Source: Ectocarpus siliculosus (taxonomy: Eukaryota; Sar; Phaeophyceae; Ectocarpales; Ectocarpaceae). Taken from it: 64,000 bases of DNA. Numbering within the stretch: position 1 is the first letter of the stretch; every line of letters begins with the position of its first letter. The notes under the pieces are model-generated. The model searched no databases. It was not told the DNA's origin and worked only from the letters and a program-made list of their open reading frames with translations. This document shows positions 44,250 through 53,799 of this stretch, in pieces. Location of the stretch: NCBI GenBank assembly GCA_000310025.1, contig FN649755.1:3820507-3884506 (forward strand), given 5' to 3'. Made by a program: the position numbers and the translations under genes.

Positions 44250-44767
44250 CGGGTACGGGCGTGGGGGCGCGGAGAGAGGTACTGGAAGGCTGGAAGCGGT
44301 CATGCGGGGAAGCTGTTGGCCCTGAGCAAGTGTACCCCCCTTTCGCGAGAATTGAAGTTTATGACGAGTTTCAAGAGGGAGGGGGGTATGCAGACCCTAT
44401 CCCAACCCTAACCCTGGCCCAAACTCAACTTCCCCGATTGTATGAATATATAATTTTCCAAAATGCTTGCAAAGTAGGAATACATTGCGAAGGCTACTGA
44501 AACAAGCACAATAGAGGTAGTGTCGGTTGAATAGTGCCGGTGCATGGTATTGGGCCGGCCAAATCTCTGGACACGAGTGTTCACTCCAATACTAACCCTA
44601 GATACCCCTTTTGTTCTGAATAGCGCCGGTGTTCTGTAAAGGATAGGTGAATATTCTGGGCACATAACGGCCCAAAACGAGCGCCCCAACTGCATGTGGA
44701 GCACAGCTCGTTGGATAAGCGCGAGAGGGTTCTGATGTGATGAAGCACAAGGATCTATGCACATGGA
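44250..44767. other. Presumed intron sequence
   Basis: Contains CCCTAACCCT-like short runs; nothing else recognised. Confidence 0.3.
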
Positions 44768-44855
44768 GAAGGTTGTTGTTGTTGTTGTTGTCTTGACATT
44801 ACAAATCCTTCCGATCTCTACTCAGTTCACCTTCCAATGACCGTACGGGTCCAAC
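44768..44855 (-). repeat. (AAC)n-tailed dispersed repeat, copy
   Basis: Plus strand reads (GTT)n TCTTGACATT...CCGATCTCTACTCAGTTCACC...GACCGTACGGG, the reverse complement of the 15245 copy. Confidence 0.6.
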
Positions 44856-45149
44856 TGATTCGGGAGCCTGCCATGACCGCAAGCACATAAAAGGGTATCA
44901 AAACTTCTAGAAGTCACACGCAGGTACGACGGCAAAGGCGTGCGGCAGTACAACCATTTCCTTACGCCCCTTAACGTAGACCGCGATGCTTCCCCCACCG
45001 TTTCCACAATTTTGGGATAGTCGGCCATGCGTATATCGGTCGTCGCTCGAAAGCGAGAGCCTTTTACACGGACAAGACAACACGCAACTCTTGTCGTGGG
45101 AAATGGCGAGACTGCCACGAGCGTTGGGGCTTGTACACTTTCGTACTTT

Positions 45150-46215
45150 TCCATGAAAAGTTTCATGGATGTCCATGACATTTTTGTCATGAAACTTTCC
45201 ATGAAATAATTTCACTCCTTGTCATGAAACTTTTCATGGAACAATTTCATGGACGTTCATGACATGCTTTCCTGAACGCCCGTGAACGTTCATGAAACGG
45301 ACGCCCATGAACGTTCATGAAAAAAAAAATCATGGAGACCCCATGGGGGTCATGAAATATTTCATGATAGCCCATGAACGTCCATGTAATGTTTCATGGA
45401 CGTTTCATGGACGTCCATGACCTTTCATGAAATATGTCATGAACATCCAATGGTCTTCCATGAAATTTCATGAAATATTTTCATGAAATATTTCATGAAA
45501 GGTCATGGACGTCCATGAAACCTTTCATGAACATCCATGAACCTTCATGAAATGTTTCATGANNNNNNNNNNNNNNNNNNNNNNNNNNNNNNNNAGGTTG
45601 TTGTGCCCGGCCGTTTGACTTCTCCCGCGGCTCTGCTGATGGGCGGAGGATGGCGTCCACCACTCACTTTTCTTTCGGCTTGGAGCAGATGCACCCTGAG
45701 CCCGTCGTCCGTGTGATTCATCTCAATTATTATAATGGTAGTTTTTTTCATTTTTTTTTTTTATATTTTTCATGAAATTCCATGACGATTTCTATGGAAG
45801 TCCATGGACCTCCATGGAACTTTTCATGAAACTCCTTGGACTTTCATGAAACATTTCATAGGATTTCATGGAACTCCTTGGACTTCCATGAAATATTTCA
45901 TGAAGAGTTCCATGGACGTCCATGGACTTCCATGAAAAGTTTCATGGAAGTGAAAGGAGTTCCATCAAGAGATTCTTGGAAGTCCATGGAGCTCCGTGGA
46001 AACAAGTAAAAGTTTTCTTGGAAGTCCAATGAAAAGCCCATGCACACATTTCATGGAAATCAATGTCGAACACTGCCAAGGCTCATTGTCAGCATTTATC
46101 AACCAAGTTGGCGTCACTGGATTATTTCTTGAACGTCCATGAAATGTTTCATAGACTTCCGTGATGAAAGTATGTCCATGGAAGGAACTCCATGGACTTC
46201 CATGAAATATTTCAC
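45150..46215. repeat. CATG palindrome satellite
   Basis: About 1.1 kb in which CATGGACGTCCATG, CATGAACGTTCATG, TTTCATGAAA and variants follow each other with short spacers. Both strands look alike. An assembly gap lies inside, probably because of the self-complementarity; 45595-45755 is a non-satellite interruption. Confidence 0.88.
45563..45594. other. Assembly gap (32 N)
   Basis: Short unresolved stretch in the palindromic satellite. Confidence 1.
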
Positions 46216-46714
46216 TAAAAAATACTATAATGTAGATGACTGCGAGCGTTCCTCAGTGCGTTATGTGTAAATCGCCTGTACACACCCGAAGGTATCAGAC
46301 TTTCACAGCACCCGAAATGTCCCCGTGGGAGAAGCGAAGGCTATTGCCCGCCGCGAATCCCGAATGTATCGCCTGGACTGGCGACTGTAGAGCCCATCTA
46401 AACCTTGCGATTCTCGCAGAGCGTTTGGAGTCAATCTTCCAACAACCATCCGTACCATCCCGCAAATTTTCTCTTCTCTCATTTGGTAGCGCTGGTTTGG
46501 AGAGATTGGCGTCCAGCATGTAGGTTCAACGGTACGTATGTGTCGATCGCGTAGACGGTTGAGCCAACGAGATCACAATACCCTCAACGTTTCGGATTTC
46601 GGCACCGCAATATGGGGGCGCTCATCTCTAGTCATGTGGGCGGATCGACAGAGCACCTTTGCATGTCTGCAACGACCCAAGTGGAAGGGTGGCGGCCATG
46701 GCTACAATAGACTC
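46216..46714. other. Presumed intron sequence
   Basis: Open frames on both strands (46236-46523) lack motifs. Confidence 0.3.
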
Positions 46715-46718
46715 TCAC

Positions 46719-46794
46719 AGCTTTATGTAGGGCCGAACGACCGTTGAACGCTCCGGCTGGTAAATGTCCCAACAAACTCTCAAGGCCTATACCC
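46719..46794 (-). pseudogene. LRR exon, decayed (76 nt)
   Basis: Encodes LGHLPAGAFNGRSALHK between ACATACAG and GTGAGA. It is four bases longer than the 72-nt module, with extra bases at both edges, so phase is lost; the conserved Leu of the last block is Arg. Confidence 0.6.
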
Positions 46795-46856
46795 CTGTAT
46801 GTGAGTTGAGGTCGATGTGTTAGGATTCCCCAAGGTGAGCATCATCTATAGGGGGG

Positions 46857-46860
<4 letters not shown>

Positions 46861-46892
<32 letters not shown>
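46861..46892 (+). repeat. GA microsatellite, left part of split tract
   Basis: (GA)n interrupted by the copia insertion and continued at 52449-52513. Confidence 0.9.
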
Positions 46893-46893
<1 letters not shown>

Positions 46894-47295
46894 GTTGGTA
46901 AACTCGTGGCTTCTGGGGAAAATATGTTGTATTGATGAGACCTTGGGTCGAGAGACAGGGTAGCAGAGTGGAGTGAGCTGGGTGCGCGAGCACCGCAGCA
47001 CCAGCAGCATCACGCTTGGGCATCTGCCCGATCACGCATATACACCGAACACGGACCAATACATGGAACGGACCAATGCACTTTCCTACGTATCACAAAT
47101 CCTCGGGCTAATGTACTATCATCCACGAAGAACATTCCTACAGCCAAGGAGAAAGGACCAAGAGCATTCCACAATATTCTCATAATATGTGGCTACACAG
47201 CGACGCTGCAGCTTGACAGTCCCGAGATTCAAACTGCTCAATCAAATTGTGCTACGTTACTCTGTCGACACACACAGCAGCAACTATCACGAACA
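46893..47295 (-). repeat. 3' LTR of the young copia element
   Basis: 403 bp, TGTTGGTAAA...CACGAACA, same as 52046-52448. Confidence 0.95.
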
Positions 47296-47378
47296 CCCTC
47301 CCTTGGGGCTGTTGTCTTTGACCAGATCACATATATATCAGAAAAACAACAAACAAAAAGAAAACACGACTCAGACCT

Positions 47379-49715
47379 CTACTTCTCAGATCTTGAGCCT
47401 AGAGCAAAACTACGATGAACTTCAAAAAGATCTTTCGGCAGAGCCTTCGTCAGGATGTCCGCATGCTGTCCTTCGCTAGAGACATGACTGATTTCCAACA
47501 CTCCCTCCTCTGTCAAATTCCTAAGAAAATGGTGCCTCACGTCAATGTGCTTACTGTTACACGAACTAAGTGGATTCTCAGCAAGTGCAATCGCACCCTC
47601 GTTATCCTCGCGTACCTGAATCTTACCAAGCTTCTCACTAGGCCTCAAGAACTCGAGCATTCCATTGACAAACAGAGCCTCTTTTACACCGTCACCCATC
47701 GCAACATACTCTGCTTCAGTTGATGAAAGTGTGACACATTTCTGCGTCCTAGAAATCCAAGCAACAAGACAGTCAGCTACAAGAACTAGTGCTCCCGAAA
47801 CTGATCTACGGTCAATGGCCTTACTGGCGAAATCTGCGTCTACGTACACCAACGTGCCTACGTCTACCATAGTGTCCTGCTTGTACTTCAAAGTTAGATG
47901 TGCCGTCTCCAGAAGATAATTCAGAATCTTCTGGGCCGCCTTCCAGTGGCTCTTGTTTGGCTCGTGAGAGTGCCTCGCCACCGCCCGGACAGCATTTGAG
48001 ATGTCGGGCCTTGTCTGGTTGGCGATCCACATCAGGCTCCCCACCACCTCTCGTAACGGCACATCTCCTGCCGCCACATCCTCCATCACGGACCTGTAAT
48101 CACTAACAGGGGAAGCAGGGATCGAGCTGGTGCGACAAACATTGAATCTCTCGAGAACACTCCTGATGTAACTCTCTTGAGACATCTCAATCGTACCAGC
48201 CTTGCGGTCGCGAACGAATGCGCAACCAAGAAAGAACTTGACCTCGCCCAAATTCTTCGTGGGGAGAGAGTCACCTAGCGCTTCCACAACCATCTTGGCA
48301 AGCCTCTCAATTTCTGCATACAGAATGTCATCTACATGAATCGGAATCATACCCAACACCTCGTCTCCCATAATGAAACGAAGAACGCAGGGGTCAGACA
48401 GAGACTGTTCGAAACCAATCCTCTTCAGGTCCGACACAAGTCTCTTGTGAAATGTTCTAGATGCCTGTCTCAGTCCATACAAACTCTTGTCTAAACGGAC
48501 TACCTTTCCTGTCATCGACTCACAGCCAGGAGGCAACTTCATGAACACCTCGTGATCCAATTCCGACTGAACAAACGCTTGCTCAATGTCAAAGTGAAGA
48601 AATTCCAAATCATACTTGCACGCCAATGCTACCACTAAACGAATTGATGCAGCATTTGCAGTAGGCGAGAAAGTCTCAATATAATCCACACCATGCTTCT
48701 GCTTGAAGCCCTTCGCTACAAGCCTAGCCTTGGCCTTCACTATCTTACCTGTTTCATCTGCTTTCCATTTGTAGACCCATCTAGCATCTATCACGTTACA
48801 GCCTATTGGAGCCTTTACTGCTAACGCAAACGTTCCTGCTCTTAACAAGCCTTCAAATTCTACAGACATGGCTTCGTCCCAAATCGTGGAATACTTTGAT
48901 TGACGGGCTTCTAGATAGCTACCCGGTTCTGACTCTACATCTTGAATTAGTACTTTCGGCAATCCCATTGCATCAGATGCTCTCTGTTCGACTAAGAGTG
49001 CCAATATTATTTCTGATGCGGAGATGGGTCCTAGAGTGGCCATGAGGCCGGGTACGCTCTGCTGATTTACTGCCCGAGTTTGCGCACGGGTTCTGCCTTC
49101 TCTGACTTCAACATTTTCATTAGCAGTGTTGTAACTAGCAAGCTCATGGCGCGCACGACGATTGGATGGTACGTGCGTAGCAGCGGGAAATGCCTCCGAT
49201 TGTACCTCCTGCCCTCCCAGCTCAACCAACTCTTCATCCAAACCTTCCTGACTCTCCGACTCTACCTCCTGCCCTCCCGGACCCGCCGATTCTGTCTGCC
49301 CTGTCTCCGGCCCTCCCTGCCCTCCCTCATCGGAGAACTCGTCTGCTGGAGAAGACACAGGGGGAGCTGCGCTACTAGAGGAATTAATCGAGGGCGAAGA
49401 TGGCAAAGAAGGGGGTTGACCTACACTGCCTGCATCAACACTGCCAACCTCATCGATTGTTCCACCAGAGATATCACGTCGCAAAATAATGTGGGGAACT
49501 CCTCTCCCTAAAAGCGGCCATACCTCAGCTTCTATATCGCCGTCTCGTTCCTCCCCTCCCTGCTCTGCAACCTCTATCGGCAAGAGAGACGGTTGCTGTG
49601 GAGGGAGCTGTGACGGCAACGCTTCCCATGTCACATTCCTCGTTTCCTGAATAGTTCCAGCCCTCGTAAGTACTCTTATGACAGTCACGCGGGTGGTCTC
49701 TCGAAGGACCGACAT
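47379..49715 (-). CDS. Copia reverse transcriptase-RNase H (778 aa open frame)
   Basis: RT motifs: NVIDARWVYKWKADETGKI, ARLVAKGFKQKHGVDYIETF, HFDIEQAFVQSELD, LYGLRQASRTFHK and IHVDDILYAE (HVDD rather than the usual YVDD). RNase H: LVYVDADFASKAIDRRSVSG, WISRTQKCVTLSSTEAEY, EDNEGAIALAENPLSS, KHIDVRHHFLRN, QHADILTKAL. The ATG at 49715 follows a nine-T run; the original frame came through from integrase. The first ~170 residues are the acidic variable linker. Intact catalytic parts. Confidence 0.92.
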   Translation of the reverse strand: MSVLRETTRVTVIRVLTRAGTIQETRNVTWEALPSQLPPQQPSLLPIEVAEQGGEERDGDIEAEVWPLLGRGVPHIILRRDISGGTIDEVGSVDAGSVGQPPSLPSSPSINSSSSAAPPVSSPADEFSDEGGQGGPETGQTESAGPGGQEVESESQEGLDEELVELGGQEVQSEAFPAATHVPSNRRARHELASYNTANENVEVREGRTRAQTRAVNQQSVPGLMATLGPISASEIILALLVEQRASDAMGLPKVLIQDVESEPGSYLEARQSKYSTIWDEAMSVEFEGLLRAGTFALAVKAPIGCNVIDARWVYKWKADETGKIVKAKARLVAKGFKQKHGVDYIETFSPTANAASIRLVVALACKYDLEFLHFDIEQAFVQSELDHEVFMKLPPGCESMTGKVVRLDKSLYGLRQASRTFHKRLVSDLKRIGFEQSLSDPCVLRFIMGDEVLGMIPIHVDDILYAEIERLAKMVVEALGDSLPTKNLGEVKFFLGCAFVRDRKAGTIEMSQESYIRSVLERFNVCRTSSIPASPVSDYRSVMEDVAAGDVPLREVVGSLMWIANQTRPDISNAVRAVARHSHEPNKSHWKAAQKILNYLLETAHLTLKYKQDTMVDVGTLVYVDADFASKAIDRRSVSGALVLVADCLVAWISRTQKCVTLSSTEAEYVAMGDGVKEALFVNGMLEFLRPSEKLGKIQVREDNEGAIALAENPLSSCNSKHIDVRHHFLRNLTEEGVLEISHVSSEGQHADILTKALPKDLFEVHRSFALGSRSEK

Positions 49716-49748
49716 AAAAAAAAAGCAAGCTTCACCCTTCGGTAGCAG

Positions 49749-50750
49749 CTAAGACGGACGCTGCCACCTACAGTACGCCGGTTTCAAAAACGGATACGGT
49801 CTAGCATGACTAGCTTCACCATGCCACATCTCATACGGTGACTTACTGTCGGGGTTAGCGGAACAAGCTGTGTGGTTAATTGCTTCGCAAGCCCAATGCA
49901 TCGCCTCAGCCCATAGTCTATCAGTCTTAGGTAATTGCACATGCCCAAACAAAACTTTTTCCTGAATACGAGCAGCCATTGCCGCCGCCTCAATCAATCC
50001 CAAACCACGCTCTACAACACCGTTGTATTGGGGACTGTAAGCCGGGGTGAACTCTTGCTTAATCAAGAGCTCGTTGCACACGGACGCAAATTCTCCTCCG
50101 AAAACCTCCCACCCATTGTCAGATCTAACAATCTCAACCAATGATGGGATACCATCAGCACACACACTTGCAAGGAAACTCCGGAAAGCACTCGCAGCGT
50201 CTGATTTACTTTTCAGGAAATACATCCATGTACGTCTTGTGAAATCATCCTTCACTATCACGGGGTAATGTTTACCCCCTACGGACGCAACGTCCTTCCG
50301 CCCTCCTAGGTCAACAAAAACTCTGCCCAACTTTTTGTCTGATCTGCATTTTGTTTCATGAGCAATCCCTTTCTTGAATGCCTTCGACATCGAACATCCT
50401 GTACAAGCATGCATTTTACCGGTCAACTCGATACCTAGTCGCTTTGCAGTTATACGAAGCAATCCCTCATGCGAATGAGCATAAATGTTATGAAACTCGT
50501 TCACATCCATCTTAGATTCATGCTTGGGGTTTGAAGGAGTGAGGGCAGCCAACACCGAACCAACAGAGTTATTTTCCAGACGATACGCAGTCGAAATGAG
50601 CATGCCATCGAAGCTCTGAAAAATAGTATGTCCGTCGAAAACAGCCATCACACCATCAGGACCACCAAGCAAGGTAATTCCATGACTCACCACCAATATC
50701 TGCGCTGGGAGAAAAGAGGTGATATCCCAAGTTGGGAGATTACAATGCAT
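49749..50750 (-). CDS. Copia integrase (333 aa open frame)
   Basis: Starts MHCNLPTWDITSF; GAG-pre-integrase HHCC in FHNIYAHSHEGLLR and CTGCSMSKA; catalytic Asp in RVFVDLGGRK, second Asp in IVRSDNGWEVF and Glu in NGVVERGLGLIEAA, the DDE triad. It ends RPYPFLKPAYCRWQRPS at a TAG, after which the same frame reads LLPKGEACF into a T-run and the RT frame. One stop plus compensating small indels (a T-run and GACTGTCATAAGAG) separate it from RT. In other copia elements this is one polyprotein. Confidence 0.85.
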   Translation of the reverse strand: MHCNLPTWDITSFLPAQILVVSHGITLLGGPDGVMAVFDGHTIFQSFDGMLISTAYRLENNSVGSVLAALTPSNPKHESKMDVNEFHNIYAHSHEGLLRITAKRLGIELTGKMHACTGCSMSKAFKKGIAHETKCRSDKKLGRVFVDLGGRKDVASVGGKHYPVIVKDDFTRRTWMYFLKSKSDAASAFRSFLASVCADGIPSLVEIVRSDNGWEVFGGEFASVCNELLIKQEFTPAYSPQYNGVVERGLGLIEAAAMAARIQEKVLFGHVQLPKTDRLWAEAMHWACEAINHTACSANPDSKSPYEMWHGEASHARPYPFLKPAYCRWQRPS

Positions 50751-51274
50751 GCTCCAACTCTACAGAAACTCACGTCAGCAGTCACAAACACCAACTCCAA
50801 GGTTCCAGACAGTGCTCTGGCTCAAGGGTAGAAAGCGATTTTTCAACACTCGAAATGACTTGCTGGGGGAACATGCATGCCTAGCCATGGTATTGAGAGA
50901 GTACTTATTCAAACAGTCGAACAAAATCCACCTTGATATCTCAGTCTGGCACAGCACACCCATGTAGTATGTTGTATCCTTTCTCTACCCAGGGGGTCAG
51001 ATCGAATTCAATGCTTGCAATCGAAATCTCTACATGTAGCTCAGAAACAAAAGCCTCATACAGATTATTGTTGTGGGCACTCAGTACAGACAATTGTGAC
51101 CACGACGGACACGACACGTCCGCCCGGCAAAAACAGAAGCTTTGGGAACTTTGAAAGGACTCCTACCCAAGGTTTCTCCTGTGTTATTAATGCCGGCCCA
51201 GGAATATATGTGTTTCCACTGGCGACACGTCCCCACCACTCACTCGATGGAGTAGATGGGGGTGGAATGGAAGA

Positions 51275-51958
51275 CTAGCTACCTAAAGCCCAACTAACCA
51301 TTCCCGGAATGGAAGACTGACTACCTAAAGTCCCACTAACCATTCCCGAACCGAAAGACTGGCTACTACCCGAAGCCCCACTAACAGTTCCAATCGAACC
51401 AAAGCTTGCAGCACCAGCAGAGGGACGATTTACAGCAGATGCATGAGGGTTCAAGTCTGAGTCTAGAAGACTACTACTCCCAACTCTCACGCTGGACATG
51501 CCAAGGACTTGGGCACTTCTGCCCTTACCTCCCGCAGTCCTGCCAGTAGCATGTACAGGATGCCAACCGGCGTCGGTTCCGCCGCTGGCGCTGCCACCAG
51601 CAGAGGATCGACAAACAACAATTGCACGAAGGTTCAAGCCTGAGTCTGCAAGACTACTACTCCCAACCCACATGCTGGACATGCCAAAGCCTTGGACACT
51701 ACTGCCCTTACCTCCCGCAGTCCTGCCAGTGACATCCGAATGATGCGCACCAGCGTACTCTGTTCCGCCGCTTCCCGGCGCAGCAGCAAATGAAACAGAG
51801 GACTCCACCTGATCACCTCGTTGCCCAACAAGCGACTTGATTGTGCTCGTGAGCTGGGACAACTGTGTCTCAGTCGAATCCAATCTCTCACCACCAATAA
51901 CATCCTGCGAATCACCCGGAGGTAGGTCATCCACATGATCCCCAGCAGGCCCACTCAT
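51275..51958 (-). CDS. Gag-like N-terminal protein with duplicated Gly/Ser-rich block
   Basis: ATG 51958. Starts MSGPAGDHVDDLPPGDSQDV; a possible coiled segment LSQLTSTIKSLVGQ follows. A block of about 65 residues is duplicated: TGRTAGGKGSSVQGFGMSS and TGRTAGGKGRSAQVLGMSS mark the two copies. The C-terminus is Gly/Ser/Met-rich. There is no UBN2 core, zinc knuckle or protease. Position just inside the 5' LTR identifies it as gag-derived. Confidence 0.55.
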   Translation of the reverse strand: MSGPAGDHVDDLPPGDSQDVIGGERLDSTETQLSQLTSTIKSLVGQRGDQVESSVSFAAAPGSGGTEYAGAHHSDVTGRTAGGKGSSVQGFGMSSMWVGSSSLADSGLNLRAIVVCRSSAGGSASGGTDAGWHPVHATGRTAGGKGRSAQVLGMSSVRVGSSSLLDSDLNPHASAVNRPSAGAASFGSIGTVSGASGSSQSFGSGMVSGTLGSQSSIPGMVSWALGS

Positions 51959-52035
51959 CACGAAGCAAGGTGATCAATCTTCCTCCGTTCAGTCTTGACG
52001 TACAGTCCAAGGTGACAAGCAGCAGTCGACTGGTT

Positions 52036-52045
52036 CGCTATAGCG
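52036..52045 (-). promoter_or_regulatory. Post-LTR palindrome at expected primer-binding site
   Basis: CGCTATAGCG abuts the 5' LTR end, as CGCTAGCG and CTCTAGAG do in the other two copia elements. Confidence 0.4.
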
Positions 52046-52447
52046 TGTTGGTAAACTCGTGGCTTCTGGGGAAAATATGTTGTATTGATGAGACCTTGGG
52101 TCGAGAGACAGGGTAGCAGAGTGGAGTGAGCTGGGTGCGCGAGCACCGCAGCACCAGCAGCATCACGCTTGGGCATCTGCCCGATCACGCATATACACCG
52201 AACACGGACCAATACATGGAACGGACCAATGCACTTTCCTACGTATCACAAATCCTCGGGCTAATGTACTATCATCCACGAAGAACATTCCTACAGCCAA
52301 GGAGAAAGGACCAAGAGCATTCCACAATATTCTCATAATATGTGGCTACACAGCGACGCTGCAGCTTGACAGTCCCGAGATTCAAACTGCTCAATCAAAT
52401 TGTGCTACGTTACTCTGTCGACACACACAGCAGCAACTATCACGAAC

Positions 52448-52448
<1 letters not shown>
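52046..52448 (-). repeat. 5' LTR of the young copia element
   Basis: 403 bp, same as 46893-47295. Confidence 0.95.

Positions 52449-52513
<65 letters not shown>
52449..52513 (+). repeat. GA microsatellite, right part of split tract
   Basis: Continuation of the tract at 46861-46892 after the AGAAA duplication. Confidence 0.9.
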
Positions 52514-52518
<5 letters not shown>

Positions 52519-52697
52519 AGAGAAACAGAGAGAGACCGGCAGGAGAAAGAGGGAGAGGTAAAACGAGGGGCGACGGACATGGAGCAACGAAAGGGATAGG
52601 GAGGCTATTTTAAGATAGCAACAAAGCATGGACGAAGGGCCTCAATGCGAAAGCCTGATGAAAGCACCTGGGGACTATGATGCATATGGACAGTTGA

Positions 52698-52964
52698 AAG
52701 GTAGGTCCACATCCGATCCACAGACCACCAAGACATGATGCAGAGCTTGCTTGCGAGAATGAGAATTGTACAGACTGCTGTAGGCCTTTCGAGCAAAGAG
52801 CTCCGTTCGCCCATCACACGCAACGCTGTGTCCTCACGACGGGCCTTATCTGTTCTACTGAGGATGACCTACGCGCCAAGGCCATGCTGTTGGAACTTCC
52901 CATCGCAGCGCAGACGGTGGTAAAGAGCACCGACGAAAGGGGTCCGCACGTGGAGAAAGATTGA
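52698..52964 (+). CDS. Hypothetical Cys-rich open frame
   Basis: Open from after TGA 52695 to TGA 52964 with no ATG at the start, so an internal or terminal exon at best. It has a Cys-rich part (CENENCTDCCRPF) and a hydrophilic end (STEDDLRAKAMLLELPIAAQ). It lies opposite the LRR exon strand. Composition looks coding, but no family was recognised. Confidence 0.3.
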   Translation, partial: KVGPHPIHRPPRHDAELACENENCTDCCRPFEQRAPFAHHTQRCVLTTGLICSTEDDLRAKAMLLELPIAAQTVVKSTDERGPHVEKD

Positions 52965-53285
52965 CAGCTTTAGACAGAATACACCAATTTCCTGTCAAGC
53001 CTTTGATCAAAAGCAACACCGAGGAGGGAACACAAGCAATACTCAATTGGTGCTGCACCCAGGCCGCTTCAATTCTGCCAAAAAGGTACGTACAAATACC
53101 AGGTGATACCCCGATACGTGCGTGTTTATCCCATTCCGAGCGTATTTCTCCGCGAGCAGAGGTGTGGACGCATGACACACACTTACCGGTACCAAAACTG
53201 TAGCAGCTACCAGGTAGGGGTTTGTGAGGTGTGAGCGCTGATTCAAAGAGAGGATATTCATGTATATACAAAGAAGGGGCCTTAC

Positions 53286-53357
53286 AGATGAACGAAAGCC
53301 TCGAGGCCCAGGAAGGCGTCGGCCTCCACGGATGTTATGCCGCAGTAGTAGAGGTTC
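53286..53357 (-). CDS. LRR exon (72 nt, phase 2, intact), most upstream
   Basis: Acceptor GTTCCAG and donor GTAAGG enclose one base, 23 codons and two bases. It encodes NLYYCGITSVEADAF then LGLEAFVHL, an LRR unit of the E-A-x-x-F-x-G-L subtype. It was originally about 1 kb from the exon at 46719 before the copia insertion. Confidence 0.75.
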
Positions 53358-53799
53358 CTGGAACGGCATCGAGGACGGCGAACAATGAAGTACATGAAAA
53401 ACAGGTGCTGGCGTCAATTCAGGCATCCAATCGTATGCCCATGTTGCAAGGTTAATGTAGGCCCCCGCCACCTAAAAACCGACAGATTTCCCTTCAACGA
53501 CAAGAAGGCGGGGACAAAAGACAAAGGAGGTGCTCCATGGTTAGCAAGCTACGCCTACACAGTCGACAAGACAACATTGCGCCACTTGCCCACAATCACA
53601 AAATTTGCGAAAACAATCGTGAAAAGCTTCGGAATCACCCAAATATGGACTCTGACGAGGCACCTACTGTAGGGTGCACGAAACACAAATTTGTCGGCAC
53701 CAAGCACCCAAATACTTATTCGAGTCATCATGAGTCATTGACGGGGGGGGAAGTCAAATTCCAATATCAAGCATTAGGGCACCGAGGAGCCCTGTAGTT
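53358..53799. other. No recognisable gene
   Basis: Upstream of the first LRR exon found on the minus strand; no N-terminal or signal-peptide exon recognised. Confidence 0.3.

Larger units (their letters stand above)
46893..52448 (-). mobile_element. Young Ty1/copia LTR retrotransposon (5.6 kb)
   Basis: 403-bp LTRs (46893-47295 and 52046-52448) with no difference seen by eye, and a perfect AGAAA target duplication at 46888-46892 and 52449-52453. A purine tract (AAGGGAGGG on the minus strand) touches the 3' LTR. Gag, integrase and RT-RNase H follow in copia order on the minus strand. The nucleocapsid and protease parts are missing between 50751 and 51274. LTR identity indicates very recent insertion. 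Confidence 0.95.

Noticed and set aside
44395-44605. CCCTAACCCT runs as an interstitial telomere
   Set aside because: Only one or two units; too short to support a telomere-derived tract.
47665-49511. Plus-strand ORFs within the young copia element
   Set aside because: Antisense shadows of the RT-RNase H gene.
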